Origin: Zonotrichia leucophrys gambelii
Lineage: Eukaryota; Chordata; Aves; Passeriformes; Passerellidae
Assembly: GCF_028769735.1 (NCBI RefSeq)
Contig: NC_088173.1
Coordinates: forward strand, 65,813,963 to 65,877,962
Length of the DNA: 64,000 bases
Reading direction: 5' to 3'
This document shows positions 13,076-27,500 of this stretch, in pieces. The translations under genes were made by a program, and so were the position numbers. The notes beneath the pieces are model-generated. The model had not been told where the DNA came from. It did not search any database and saw nothing but the letters and a program-made list of their open reading frames with translations. Position 1 is the stretch's first letter; each line of letters starts with the position of its first letter.

Positions 13076-13081
13076 AATAAA
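13076..13081 (+). promoter_or_regulatory. poly(A) signal for TMED11
   Basis: AATAAA lies about 320 bases after the TMED11 stop, followed by a GT-rich stretch (TTTCCTGTGCTTGC). It is the first canonical signal downstream. Confidence 0.6.
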
Positions 13082-13099
13082 GTTTCCTGTGCTTGCTGA

Positions 13100-15059
13100 G
13101 TAATCTTATTTGGCACTACCATGAAGAGTTCAGCACTTCAGACTGACTAGGATTGAGATAGTAAACAGAGAAATAATTACATCCCCTGTGGTGTTTAATT
13201 GGGTGAGAGTGTCTTGAACTCAATCTATGTATGTGTAACACCTAAATATAATTGTGAACGCTTTCTTGTAAAATATTCAGAGTTTGAACTGATCAGTGGT
13301 GGCAGCAATTATCATAGAAGAGAGAGACCCAGACAAGCAATCTGGAATTACACTTACTTTTTCTTCCAGAAAAGCCTTTAACATTAGGCTATGGAATTGA
13401 TGATGATCAGATGCCTCCCACAGTTGTTTATGTAAATCACAGTCTTTATGAAATATGCCAAAGAAACCCAAATTATTTGGTTTCTTGGTAAACAATGTCA
13501 ATTTTATTTTAATTCATTCCTGCACTAAATATTTCTGTGCTGAGAATTTTTATAATTTTAATTATTTAGCAACTTTATTATGACTGCTTAGAGAAATTAC
13601 CAGTTTTTGACTTAATTTTCTGTTTTCCTTATTGCAGCTTGGTTGCATATACCTTTATGCCCTAATTTAGCTAGTTTATGTACAAATAGCAGTGCAACTA
13701 CAGCATCATACAATGACAAGTCAAAGGCTGTGGTTAAAATTCCAGCTAATTAGCTTGACAAAGCAGCAGTAGTAGGAGTTGGAGGTGATTACATACAAAT
13801 ACATGGAAGTTGAAGTTTCTAGAGCACTGTGATAGCAGAATATTGTGGTTTGTTTTCCTACCCATCTTTTCAGACCCTTTGCTGGCTTAAAAGGTAGTGA
13901 AAGGTGAAATATCTGTAGACCAATTATTGTTGCAAAGGCACGGCTTTCTTTCTTTTTTCTATCTTCCCACCTGTTGTTTTCTTTAGCAAGGAAATGACAT
14001 TTTCCTTTAAGTCTACTTATATTTCCAACATGGGAGTTAAAAGACAGTTGGTAGTATGTGAGAATCAATAAAGTTGATATAAAGTAGAGACAAAAAGCAA
14101 TGTTCCAGGGACCAAATCAATCCAAATAAAATCTCATAAAGCTACTCATTGCATTGTGTCCTATATTTAAAAATTTGGATACTTCAGAGGTGCTGCTTGG
14201 AATGACCAGTAAGTAAGTATTATTAAATTAACTTCTATAGAGCAATCACTCACAACATGTCTTGTAATAACATCTTTGGTGGTGGGTGAGAAGGAAATAT
14301 GTGTTAAAACCATATGGTATATGAAATCCAAGAAGAAAGTAATAAAGCGTTGTGACAAGGTTGTTGTTCAGACTTAGCTGATATTTAGTGTAAGGCTCCT
14401 AACCACATCCCAGTGACAAACGTAACTCATTTCACTTACAATACACTCCAGCTGGAAATCCAGGACAAGCAACAGTTCAGAATTCATAAAAGAGCTGATC
14501 ATGTTTCACCATATTAATTAGGTCTATACTCAAAGAGTATAGACTCAGCACTGAGACTTGGGAGTCTTGAATATAACTTGTGATTGCTTAGCTCTTTACT
14601 ACTACTAATGGTACTATTATTAACAATAATCGTCATCATCATATTATCATTATCATCTTTGCTTTCAGGAAATGTTTTCAGTCTCCTTCAAGATTTTTAA
14701 TTAACTTCATAACGCACAAGCTGACTCAGAGCTCTTTTGGGAAGCACTTTGGGGGCAGAAGCCTTTGTGAAATTAAAAGCTTCCTCTGCAGTCTATGGCT
14801 CTGTCATACCCAGAGCTATAGCCTGCACTGCAACTAAGTTTGTAGGGGACTTTCTGCCTAAAATTTTCATCACTGAACACTAGCAAGCGATGGGGTCTTT
14901 TTTTGTCTAAGAAATGAACATCAAATCTCCTTGTTTTGCGCTTTTTCCACAGCAGAAGATGCCACAGCAAACCTGTGATAGCAAATTAACAAACTTCCAG
15001 GATTCTCGCATTTAAAAGAGTGAAATCCACAACTATTTTCTCTGCTTTTCTTTTTTTCC
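13100..15059. other. intergenic DNA between TMED11 and RNF212
   Basis: AT-rich and without recognisable exons or transposons. A trinucleotide-rich patch (ACT/ATT/ATC runs) lies at about 14,600-14,660. GC content rises sharply at the end where the RNF212 CpG island begins. Confidence 0.5.
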
Positions 15060-15560
15060 CCTCCATCTGCCGGCCCGAGAGGAGCGAGCGGGGGGGGCTC
15101 CTGCTGAAGCCCCTGCCCGGAGCCCTGTGGGTGCAGCTCTGCTCCCCACGATTGGGGACGGCGAATCTCTCAGAGCACCGCCTGTGTCGGCACCGCTCCA
15201 CTTTGATAGCGAGAGGCCAGAAAAACCAAATTTTATTGGGGGTGCGTGTGAGGACCAAGCTCCGCCGCCCTGAGGCCCCCGCGGCGGGAAGGGCGCGCGC
15301 CGCGCTGCCCTCAGGGCCGCCTCAGCGGGCGGGACATGGCGGGGGCGCCCCCGCGGGGCTCGGCGTGAGGACCAAGCGGCTGTGCCCCAGCCCCGGGCCG
15401 CCGCCGGGCCCGCCTGCCCCGCTGCCCCATGGCCGTGCCCGTCTTCTGCAACTCCTGCCTGGGCGAGCCCCGCGCCCCCACGCCGCGGTTCCTCTTCACC
15501 AACTGCGGCCACGTTTTCTGTGAGGTTTGCCTGCAGAAAGGTAATAATGGCTGCTGGGGC
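15060..15560 (+). promoter_or_regulatory. CpG-rich promoter and first-exon region of RNF212
   Basis: This is the only strongly GC- and CpG-rich block in the window, with several GC boxes and an inverted CCAAT box (ATTGG, 15,235-15,239). It ends in exon 1 of RNF212. No TATA box is placed sensibly, so a dispersed CpG-island start is likely. Long overlapping ORFs here on both strands come from the low stop-codon frequency of GC-rich DNA. Confidence 0.75.
15336..15368 (+). other. small upstream ORF in the RNF212 5' region
   Basis: An ATG at 15,336 opens ten codons and stops with TGA at 15,366-15,368, 60 bases before the RNF212 start and in the same frame. It could dampen translation if it lies inside the transcript. 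The transcription start is unknown. Confidence 0.4.
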
Positions 15561-18500
15561 GCGCCCGGCGGCGCGGGCTGTGCTGCCTGCACACATCCAC
15601 CCCAAACATTGCTATTTCTCACCCGCTGTGGAAAAAAGGAAGCCCTGAGCACTTTTTCAAATGTTACTGATAAGCCTTTCCAGTCCTTGCTGTTGATTCG
15701 CTTTGAACACTAAAACTGTGTCCACTTCCAGGTGAATGTGGCTTTGAGAGCAAGCCTTGGGCACACGCGATGGAGGCTTAATAAAACTGGATTCTGGATG
15801 CTTATGATCCATGATTTTGTAAAAAAAACACCCCACAAATAGATGGCTTTTTGTTCCGGAAAATTTTGGGAAAATAATGTTTTTTCCTTAGTGAAAGAGC
15901 AATTGAAAAAAACGGAGGATTCGTTTAGAGTAGGTTTTGGAGGTCGTTTTAATAAGTTTTGAGGCTCTGTTTTATTGTTTTATTGATTATTGTTCCTGAA
16001 GACGTTCAGCAGCATGAGAGAAGATTGGAGGTGATGTTTTGAAGCTCTTGTGTTATGTACAATTCCAGAGTCATATTCTGGGATTCATGTGAAGCTCTTG
16101 GACAAAGATACGTGGGAAAGGCAGAGGAATAATGAAGTTGTTTTAAAAAAGGAAAAAAATGCAGCAGACGAGTATCAATGTTTCCCCCTTTCACATCGTG
16201 CTAAATGCCCTGGTTTTTGTAAGGGCACACAGAGAAAATGATCAATCTGTATTTCAGAACTAAAAACTTTTGACTAGATATTTTCACGGGGTGCTGTTGA
16301 GGATAGAGGACCATAAAATGCAGCCTCTGCAGCTTACAGGCCCCTAGAACATGAACACTTTCCTCTCCGCTCTTAGTATTGTTTGGCAGAAAAATATATG
16401 AGGGATTATGTATCTTTTTACTGTGAATTCAGTAGTAATGAGGTTTAAAATGTATTTAAAGAGGTTTATAAACACCGAATCCTAGAATCTTCAGAATGGC
16501 AGTAGCTAGTAGAATTACAAATTATGAATATTGAAATAATGTGCATTTGCTATAGATATTTTCTAATATGTTTGCAGATAAAGAGTTTAAGTCATAAAGT
16601 TTTTTAAAGTGATTTTATTGTTTTCTCACTGGAGGAATTCAAAAGGCAAAATTACTAATTCCTTGACATTTGGGCTTCATATATTTTGTTGGGATAACCC
16701 AACTGTGCCCCAGTCTAAAAAGCCATATATCAGATTGACTGTAAGTCATTAGTGCACTTAAGCATACATTTAATTAAAGCAGGCAAGTAGTCCTATTTAA
16801 ATCAAGGGAACTAAAAGTCACCTGCATTCTGTGACACTAATGATATTCATAAAATCATTTACATGAATGCTTATTTAGAGGAGTAAGACCTGATGACATT
16901 CACATACATTTTTCCTGCACAACTCAGTGTAATGGTTACAGAATGAAATTCTTTATTCATCTTTATTCATGTTTCGTGTGTAACCTGCAGATTTCTTCCA
17001 CAAGCTCAAGAGGTTTAGGCATCACATTATATTTGCAATGTATTCAATATATATTCAGTTTGATCTATATTTTAAATGTGTCTTTACCTTACAGGCAAAA
17101 AAGATGAATGTCTGGTCTGTAGGAGGGCTTGTCGAACCTTAGTCCTTTCAAAAGAGGTAAATCAAGCTTTAGTTTTGTTGCATTACATTAATCTGTGCTT
17201 TGCTTAACAGCTAAACTATTTGCATTAAAGAGTGCTTCCTTTCTTGTTTTTGCTAACTCTGACATTAATATTTACTGATAATAGGTTGCTAAACTAAGAT
17301 GCTTAGGCACTAGACAGCTCTGCTTTTTGTTGTAAATATTCCTGTAAATTAAAGCCTATGGAAACTTTAGGTTTTCAGGTACTGCTAGTCTGTAAATCAT
17401 TCTAAACTTTTCAAGAAATATGGCTGGTTACTGTGTAACATCAGTGACTGCTTTCAAAATGTGGAAAAATGTTTATTGATCTTGGCATTTGTACATCACA
17501 GAAATGAACTGTAATGAATTATTTCATGTAATGGACTGAATTGAAAGCCTGCCTGATGGCTCAGCAGTGTTTTTAAGTGGATTAGGTTTTTTCCTCATTT
17601 TCTCTTAAGCTTAACTATTTTCCTTGTGGCTGTGTGATTAAGAGAGGGTTTGAAATATTGTTGGGAATTTTTGTTATTCACTGGAGAATTAAGAGCTTTT
17701 AATTCCCGTTCTTGATTAATCATTAGGAATCTTTAATTTTGCATTTCTCCCAGGAGCAATCTTCTCTTTAGCTGATTCCATAAATAGTTTGTGAACACAT
17801 TCACATTCTTGTAGACTGATGCCTACCTAAGAGCCAGTGCCTTATAAGGATAAAAGAGAAACATTAAAAACATTTAATAAAATTCAATACAGCTAAACAG
17901 GAAGGCCTACTAGGAATTTTGCACATTGAAGAAGACAATGCTACTAAAAAAAATTGCAACACAACAACAAAATGCAATTATAACACAAAGGACAAATGCA
18001 CACAGTAATCAAATATGAAAAAAAATCAAAAGCCCTTCATAAAAATTCTAAAGGGCATATTTTAATATGCTTTCAATATCAATGTATTGTCACTGCAAAT
18101 GTTGTTATTAATTTCAGTCAAAGAATAATTTAAGTTGTTGAGGACCTCTGAAGGTCATCTTGTTCAACACTTTGCTCCAAGCAATGTTAATTTTTAAGTT
18201 ACATCAGTCTTAAATTGCACCATTTCAGCAGGAGTTGATAATTTACTTCAAAAGCACAGAAGGAATTTAAAAATGCAATGATTGGGATACTAAGAAAAAT
18301 ATTACATGTTTCATTAGAACCTGCAACTGCTGTGGAGGGCTGGAAGGAAGCAAATTACCATATTCTTTAAAAAAGACATTAATGATGATTGCTTATCCTT
18401 GATTAAGAACAGATAAAATGATTGGAATGATAATTAAAGATGCATATAAAAAAGTCATGGCTCTATAATTCAGGAACCTGAGTGGAAATGTACCTGGTGA

Positions 18501-21500
18501 GCTTTATGAGCTTGATGCTATGGAAGAATTCCCAATGAGAGGAGGTCCTATAAATGTGTTAGAAGTCCTAATTAAATTGTATGTTGGGGTAATCAGCATG
18601 TACACATGAAATATTCTCATCTTTACAGTAATTCTTGTCACCTTCGTGTCTTCCTTCTGTGTCTCATGATCCCCACTTGCTTTTCCCCAGAGCTTGGTGA
18701 GTGTTACAATAAATCAGAATCTGGCTCTTCAGTAGTTCAGAATATCAAAGGAACATCTGCTACTCCTCCATGCAGCAGATAAAATATAAACAGAGTCACA
18801 CAAATCTTTATTTGAAAGAGTTTTTATATCACTCTGAAGCTGGTTGGGTTTTATTTTTTTGAAGTCTGATAGGTACAAGATCATTGCTTTGATAGAACCC
18901 TAAATAGATTGCAGGAGCTTGGTTCCTATGAATGCATTTCATTTAAAGAAGCTGAATATATTTTTATGAATCTCTTTAAGTTTTCAAGATGGAATATATC
19001 ATTCTTGAAATATATAAATATAAAGATAATATTATCTATATATATATATATATAAATAATATTATAATATTATAATATTATATAAATTTTATATATTATA
19101 TTATATATAATATATATTTTATATTATATATTATATTTATATATTAACATATATTTATTATAATATAATATATTAGTATATGTTCTATAATGATTTCATT
19201 ATAAATATAATATATATTATTATAATACTTATAATAATATTTTCAAGATGGAATATTATTGTTTTTATTTTCTTTCCTGAAATACCATAGTTAGGTAACT
19301 GTTCTGTTTGTCTGCATTTCTCCATCTGTCAGCTGGAAATTTTTGAAGGTTTGGCTGATGTCAACCAAACTCAAAATTGCAGAAAAAGTCTCAAATACAA
19401 TTCCTTACCTTCTGTGAGTTCTGTAACAATTAGTAGCTGGGGAAAGCAAGGAAAAGCAGTTTTCCTAAAGCATGCACAGCTCTGATTAAAAGACACAAGT
19501 CATAAAATCTTTTAAAAATTCAACAATTACGTTCAGGCTCTTTCCTTATTCTGGGATAATGTTGTGCTGCCCAGTGGGCAGGGAGGGACAAAGGGATCCC
19601 AGTCAGCACTGGAACCATTCTGAAAAAGGACTTGGAAACCAAACTGTTGGTTCCAAGGCACAGCACCCTCCTTGGGTGTCCTCTGTACCCAGGCACTGTC
19701 ATTGTCACTGTAAGTATATGTGTGGGTAACAGATTGAACAAAATCCCAGTGCTTTCCAGGTATTTGATACGGCCATTAAAGAAAACTAGGCTCATTCTCA
19801 ATTTCAGCTTTATCCTCGTCTAATCTGTCCATTTTTTAAATTTAGATTCATTAGTCAATTTTTACAAAAGACTTTATTTAATATGACTTGCTAATAAAAA
19901 ATGCTAACCTTGGTATATTTTCATTTCTTCACAGACAAGTGCTGATATTCAATCACTGTTCATGCCAATAGATGTGTTAAGCAAGAAATATTCAAAAGAA
20001 ATATCACAGGTGAATCTGCCTTTAAACTTTTTAACTCTGTAAAATAATCAGCAACTCCCACTGATTTTTATGTGAATGGGAAAAGTGAATGAGTGAATGC
20101 TTGAAAATGAATGTATGCCCATTACCCTCTTAACTTCCTTAATTCCACAGTTTCTGAGTTCTTAAGGAGACATAAATTATTCATTATGGTCACTGCTTAT
20201 GTTTTCAAACTCTCTCTAAGGACCACTAGTCTGGTTATTTTAATGGTGTAAAATCACTTTCAATGCCATGCAGTGAAAAATTAGATCTTCCAGAAGCTTA
20301 AACGTGCCCAGATAGTGTGCCTTAATTATAGCAATAAAAAGTTACACAGTGAAAACCTGAGCTGGACACAGTCCTGAGCTGACTGTGCTCTCTCTTCTTT
20401 TTCATTTTTTTTGTTTAATCAAAACACACCTCTTTTTTTCCCAGCTAGATGCAGGAAATGATTCCAAGGTCATTTTCCTCCTGCTTTCTGTGAATTCCAG
20501 ATAGGATTACTTTTGTCAGGCTTAGTTTCCTGTCAAGACCTTCTGTAGCTCTCTGGGTTAAATGAATGCATACAAACTCATTTTCTGCATCTCTTCAGCT
20601 TGGCTTTGGGCCTCTGTGTCCTTGTCCCTCTCCCTGTGCATTCCAGGAGCAGTTTCAGCCCCTCCAGCAGTACCAGCAGTTCATTGTCCCTGGGCCTGGC
20701 TGTTCTCATCTCCTTGGGCTGGACTTGCTGGCCTTTGGATGAGCTTCCTGATGCAGCAGAACAAACCCCAGGGGATGTCACCTGTGTCCTCCAGCAGTGG
20801 TCATGTGTGGGATCTCAGGATCTGAGTCCTGAGGTGCCTCCGAGACCACCCTTGGGGGGCCCAGGAGTCCTGGAATGTTCCAGAAGTGTCTGGTGGCTGG
20901 ACTTTGATCCTACACAGGAGACGACACCTGTATGAGGACAGGAGGGTTTCACCGGGGTGAATGGTGAAGGGATTGGTTAATTAGAGGGTGAGACACAGGG
21001 TTTAGGATTTCTGTACAGGGGGGTTTAGAGAAGTAAGATGGAGGAATTGGGGCGTGTCCTGTCTTCCTTCTTCTTCCTCTTCTCCTCCATCTTCTTTGGC
21101 CACGGTGGCACTCTTGGATTGGTTATTACTGAGGGTGCACCGAGTTATAAGAATAAATGGTATTGGGGAAAAATGATAAATATTGTACACGTAACAATGG
21201 GTATAAAGATAGGTGACTGCCCGGAGGGCAGCACAGTGTGCTCATGGCTGGCTGCTGAGCAGAGCTCTGTTCGGCTGAAAGAAAATCTTTTAGATAAACA
21301 ATTAATAAACATAAAAACCGAAAGAAGAACTGAAGCCTCTTCTCGTCCTTCGATACGCGGCTGCCCCAAGGCCACCCCGGGCCTTTCCAGGCCCCTCAAA
21401 CAGCCGAGAGATAACCGGACAGTCATGGATTCCCATTTGCTCTACCCCAGGCCTCAGAGACTTTTCCAAAGCTGAGCTTGGCCCCTTTCCTGAGCAGTGC

Positions 21501-24500
21501 TCCTGCTCACATGTAGAAGGGACACAAGGTAAATGTGAACTCTTCCTCTGTCCTTCCATACCCACTTTTTAACAGCAGGATCAGCAGTTACTCCATGAAC
21601 TGAACAAATGCAGGGAGCCTGCACACCTCCAGTCACACAAACTTCAGAGTGTGCCAAAGGAAGGAAAAAAGAGGGCTCAGTCTCTCCAGGCTGAGGGAGA
21701 TCTTCTGTAGCCTGAGATAACCTGTTGGGAACACACTGAAGTGTAGTGAAGGCATTGAGGTGTGTTCAGAACTTGTCGCAGCATCAAAAGGTGTAAGAGC
21801 AATTTCTCTAATCTCTTATCTAATCTGGTACCTTGTCACTTCTGTGGGTGCTAGGAAAGCATGGGAGCAGAGCTGGATGTAGTGACACATCCTCAGAAGA
21901 GCCTCCCAGCTTTCAGCAGCTCATGGCACAGGGATTTCCCCAAGTGGGATTGGTCTGCATTCAGAAGCTTTGGTGGATGTTTTCCCCCACATAATTGTCA
22001 GGTTGTTTCCTGAATTTTAGCATCTGTCTCATTGTGGAAGGGAGGTCCACAGGTTGTTTGTTTCATTTCTTACTCTTGAATCTGATTCTGGAGGAAAGAG
22101 TATCCATTGTCATGCACTCTGTCTGTGCTAACCTGTAGTTTTAGACTGCTGATGCATCCCTTTTTCAACTGTTTTTCAGCCCTGAAAATTCATATTCTGT
22201 GTGGTCATTCTTTTCCTGAAGTTCTTGCACACCTCAGATTAATCTGAACTGTTTTCAGACCTACTCTGTCCTTTCTAGATGTTAGGCAGACTCAGGATGT
22301 AGGAACATGCATTTATTTTTAATAAATAAGAGAATGATGATGTCCTCTATTCCATTTTAAACTACTGGTAAGATCTGATTTGCTTTTTGACTGGTATGAG
22401 CACTAAACTGACAAATTCAGGTTTCTCCTAGACCAAAGAACTCATTTCTGAGCACAGACAGCTCAGAGCCATCACTTTCCAAGTGAACATTTCTTCATCA
22501 GTTCTTCCAAAGACACACTGATCCTTTGATGAGTATTCAGTGGGAACCTCCCAGGTCCTTCCACAGGGAATAAAATATCCATTGAAGCTGGATACTCCTC
22601 TATGGTTTATATTCTCAGAGTGTTTCTTCTTGGCTGTCTCAGTTCCTGCAGATTTTCTGGCAGTTTTCTTACATGTGAGAAGAAGGATTTATTAGGAGTT
22701 ACTGCCTGTGGTAATTTGTTCCTCAAGCTCTTGTCTTGCCTACCTTGTCATTTTTACTTTTAACTTTGTCATGGTTTATGATCCTCATGTGGACACAAGA
22801 AGTGCTTACACATCACCAGACAGTGTGTCTGACAATTATTTTTTAATTAACAGGGGATTTTTACAAGGCATATTATAATTGCCAGTAAGACAGATTACTT
22901 TTTATGTTGCCATTAATTTTATGTGTTTGCTTAGCACTGATGAATAAGAAACACTGCAGCTCAACTGGCTTTCTAATGTCTTTATCTTTTTATTGAACAT
23001 AGTGTTAAAATATAACCTCAGTGAAATAAATCTACCAGCTCTACTGTAGGTCATATTGGATTAAATTAACTCTATAAGATTTTTCTATCAGTGATAATAA
23101 CTTAGAATAATTTGGGATTTTTTTGAAGAGGATTTAAAAAAGATGTGTTAACTGCCTATAAAAGACAGAAAACTTTGAATACTGTTATTTTCTATTACTT
23201 CTTTGCTGAGGTGCATAAATGTAATTACGTGCAGCTTGATATAACTGTATTTATTTTTAGGTATCAGAATTTCAAGAAAAATATCGTAAGCGTTTATTAA
23301 AATACCACAAACAAAAGGTAACTCTAATTGTGATTGTCTCAGTTTTTGTTTATGTTTGCCTTGTCCCTTTGGTTTATTTTTAGAAACAATATTAATCTGT
23401 TTTGTGAATACTTAGAATAATTTATCAGGATTGACTCATTACTATCATTATAAATATCAGTTTTTAATTGTTTAAAGTCTGTGAGGACTATTAATTCTGG
23501 TCAGTGTTTCTAGTAAAATATTCTGCTTGTAAGGTGGTTAAAATTAAATGGAGAATCAAAGGACAGGGAGGGAAGAAAGCAGTTCACTGAATGGAGGGAA
23601 AAGTGGAAGAGGTGGGAGAGAGGGGAGCTGGGAGATAAGCCCAGAGGAAAAGAAGGGTTGACAAAATAAATGAGAAGTTTGAGTATGCAGAACAAGACTA
23701 AGGGCTAGTACCCTGAATTTGGGATAGCTGAGTGTGAAGGACAGAATTAATTACTCTGTGGAGAACAGGTATTGCATTTGTGACTGTGCTTCTTCCTTTG
23801 CAGGTTGGAAGGCAGAATTCCTTTTCCATTTTTCAGCTACTTCTAAATATTTGATTAAATTGTTGGATTTTTCTTTTATATCTAAGGACATGGGATGTTG
23901 TTTAAGGCAGCTTGGCAGTATTGGTGACTTGACCTATGAGTGGGTGCCCCATGTATGAAGTTACAGAGAAAAGCTCATGTAGCTGCCCAGCTGGCATTTG
24001 ATGTGTGAGGAGAGTTTCTGGCATGACTGTCATGGATGGAAAGCTTGGGAAATCAGGTGTTCTGTGGCCCATTCTTCCTTCTGCTCCATGGATGCATTTT
24101 GGGATCACTCACAGTGTGCTGTGATCTGTGTAGTTCTCTTGGGGTCCTGCCCTGCTGCTTTCAGAGCCAGACCAGAGAGGAGCCCTGATTTCATCCCCCT
24201 TCTAATCTATTGTACCAACTCCAGGTGGTGAAACTAAAACCTGTAGACAAAGTAAAACAAGTAACTTAACAGAATTCAGCAGAAATTGAGATGTTATCTC
24301 CAAAGAAGCTGTGGAGAGTTTGGGTACTTTGTAATGGCAGTTTTTAAAGTTGTTACTGTTGAGGCGTTCACTCAGCAGTGTTGGTGAAGTATTCAGGGGT
24401 GCTGCTTGACCTGAGGAAGGTGTCCAGGTGACAGTACCAAAACAGCTGAAAATGCAGTTGGTTGCTGCTTCAATGGCACCCTGTTTTGGGCAGGTTTGTT

Positions 24501-27500
24501 GTTGTTTTGCCCATTCTGTGCAATGTTAGTGTGTTAAAACTTGCATTGGATCGGGGTCAGGAGAGGCTGGTTGTGTTAAACACCATTCCAGTTTCTCATG
24601 CCTGGCTGTCTTGTTTCAGGTCCCCTTCCTTATTTCCAGTTTGTCATCCTTGTCACTGTCAACCAAGAAGGTCTAAGGTCTCATGGTCCTCATTGAACTG
24701 ATTTTTGTTGTTTCTGTGGTTTGTGTAGGTGTTAGGGTGCAGGTGGTGGTGGCCACTTGCTGTCCATGTTCCTGGCAGGTCTAGATGTCCTGTTATGCCA
24801 GGATCCCAAAATACTGAAAATCAAAGAGTTGCTCATGTTCTTTAAGGTACTTTGGTCTTAAAATTACCCAGTCCTACAGAGCAGCAGAGTAAAGTACATT
24901 CTTCCTGACTGCTTCCTTTCTTAATCAAACCTCACTCTCATTAGGAAGGAAGAAAAAAAACCAGAATACCAAAAACCAGATCTTACATAAATTGCATTTT
25001 TTCTTTAATCTGTTTTGCAAAGTTTTTCATCTGCAAAAAGAGCATAGTATCTCCCATAAACAGTATGATTTTATAAATCAGGTAATTTTATTAAAGGATT
25101 CAAATAATAGTTTGAGAAGCATGAAAAATTAACAAGCAAATTCATAATTTGCTTTCAAATCAAAATATGAACAGTGTGAAGGATTAAGGTCACATAATGG
25201 AAATGAGGGATAAAACATAGATGCAGAATTCAGGCTATTGAGTAAATTTTTACATCCTTCATAAAATATAATATATGTTCACATAATGAAAGACTAAAAA
25301 ATACACATACTGGGCAGCTGCCCTAGTCTGCTTGACCTTAATATTCTTCCATTTTGCCAGCTCATAACATTTTAATGGAGATATTTCTGGCTGTGTCTCT
25401 CAACAGAGTAGAAAAACTTTTCACTTAGGCTTACTACAAATAGATACTGGAGTGAGCTGAATACATTCTGAATCTGAAAGGAGAAATATGGGAACAATGT
25501 ATTCTGTACAGTTATTGGTAGCTTTTGCAGATAACTCTATATTAACCATAACAAAGCTTTTCTATCAGATATGAAAAATAGGAAGCAAAAGAAAAGAAAA
25601 CTGTTTTTAAGCACTTTTCCTAGTATTCATTTATGCAGTATTACTTAATAAAAGGTAATCAAACAAAGTCTTTAAGTGCCAAAAAGCAGCATATCTCTGC
25701 CAGACTGACTGTTTAATGGCTCCATAGCAAAGCCATAACAGCTCCAATCAATCTGCAATTGCAGTGATGTCCTCAGATTAAAACCAATAGCAAGCAGCCT
25801 TTCAGCACTTCAGAATTCCAGCTGGGTGAGAATGAAGCTGGATATCACACAAACAGACTTTGTTCCAATCTCTGATTATCTCACAGATAGCAAAGCTGGA
25901 AGAGTCTCTCAAGAAAGTAACACAACAAATTCAACAGCTGCAATGGTAAGAGGTTCAATGCAACAAAAGTAAATGTAATCAGACAACAGTACTTTTAATT
26001 GATAAAGGAATAAAAATTCATGTTTTGTTTGCTTTCCTTGTGTGTTTTTACAGAAATAAATGTATAGTGATTTCTGACATCAGATGAGTTTTATTCACAA
26101 TAATCAATCCTATCAGGAAGAAATCCTTTTATTTTACAATACAACTCCATAGTTAACTCTAAAAAATTAACTTTTGATAAAGTGTATCACATAGATACTC
26201 AGTTTTAATTTTTTATTTGCAGTTACCTAACCATATTTGTGCATTTTGCAATGGACTTTATAGCATCAGTCTGGAAAATACTGTGATGCCTTTCCTGGTA
26301 TCTTGGCCTGTTTATAAAGTTACCAGAGTTTTGTAACATGGTTCTCATTGTTTCTATTTCTAGTAAAAATTAAATTCTTGTCTCATCTTGAATTACTCTC
26401 TTTTCTCAAATGTTTCAATTTGGTAGCCAAGAGGTCACTCATTATCCCTGTGCTCAATAAAGGATATGCCTTCACCTTTTCATCTTACTTATTTCCAACA
26501 TGAAGCCAAAACTGTTATTTAAATCTCCTTAATAAGCCAGTTCATGAAACCATTATTTTAGTTACGCAGATTTATCTTTAATTGATCTTTATTCCTTTTC
26601 TGTGTTTTTTTAGTACAGACTTTCCCTTGACTCTTAAATGCACATAATACTGTGTTTTGCTCTCCCAGACTGCTTGGTGTAATGTAACAGAAAGAAAACC
26701 AGTATAAAGGAAACTCTGGATGTGGTGGATTATTGCAGTTTATATATTTTTATTCATTTTACGTCTCCATTTTCTTTCTGCATCTCAAATGAATAGCATC
26801 TTGGTTATATCAATTACAGAGTTCTTACTGAATTTTAGATTTTGTTTTTGAGTTCTACCTCGAGAGAAGTGTCCTAGGGCCTCTTTTTGCTTGCCTAATA
26901 AACATATTCCTCCTTTTTATGATTCTTGCCAAAGGTACCAGCTTTGCAAAGTTCTTGTTGAATAGCATGAAAATGCCAACATTTCATTTGATAACTCGAT
27001 TTCTTAAAGTTTGGTAAATACATAATTTCATGAAATTAAATGAATTTTGTGCTTAGCTGTAGTTAATGGTTGTATTTTAACATCTGTTGTTCTCTAAAGT
27101 ACTTTGCCATAATATTGTGCTAAATTTGATATTGTTGGGTATATAATGAGCACTGCAGGTATTATGATGTAGAGAGCAAGCTCACAGATTTACCAAATAA
27201 ATTCTTACTTTGCTTCATGGCAAATAGTGTCATGTTAAAACCTGCTCCTGATGGAAAAATGCTTTGATTTTATACTTTACTGACCAGTTAGGCATGTTAA
27301 CTAATCAAACCAGCTTCCAGTTTGTATCTGTTGTTTCTTCTTTCCCCTTCAGTGTGAAGCCTCCTGAAAACACCACAGCTCTGCCATTTTCCAGTTCAAG
27401 CAGAAATCCATCCAGTAAGAAGTGTTGGTTTAAAATATTAACTGTGGAATACCTGTCACTGGACATAGCTGTGTTCTAATATTCAATTTCTTCATGACTT

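Noticed and set aside
15020..15652. Overlapping ORFs of 88-190 codons on both strands around the RNF212 first exon
   Set aside because: GC-rich CpG-island DNA has few stop codons. Only the 15,429 frame matches a known protein.
20562..21565. ORFs of 60-145 codons in the region of the 616-bp LTR
   Set aside because: They overlap LTR sequence and its flank, cross its target duplications and show no retroviral protein motif.
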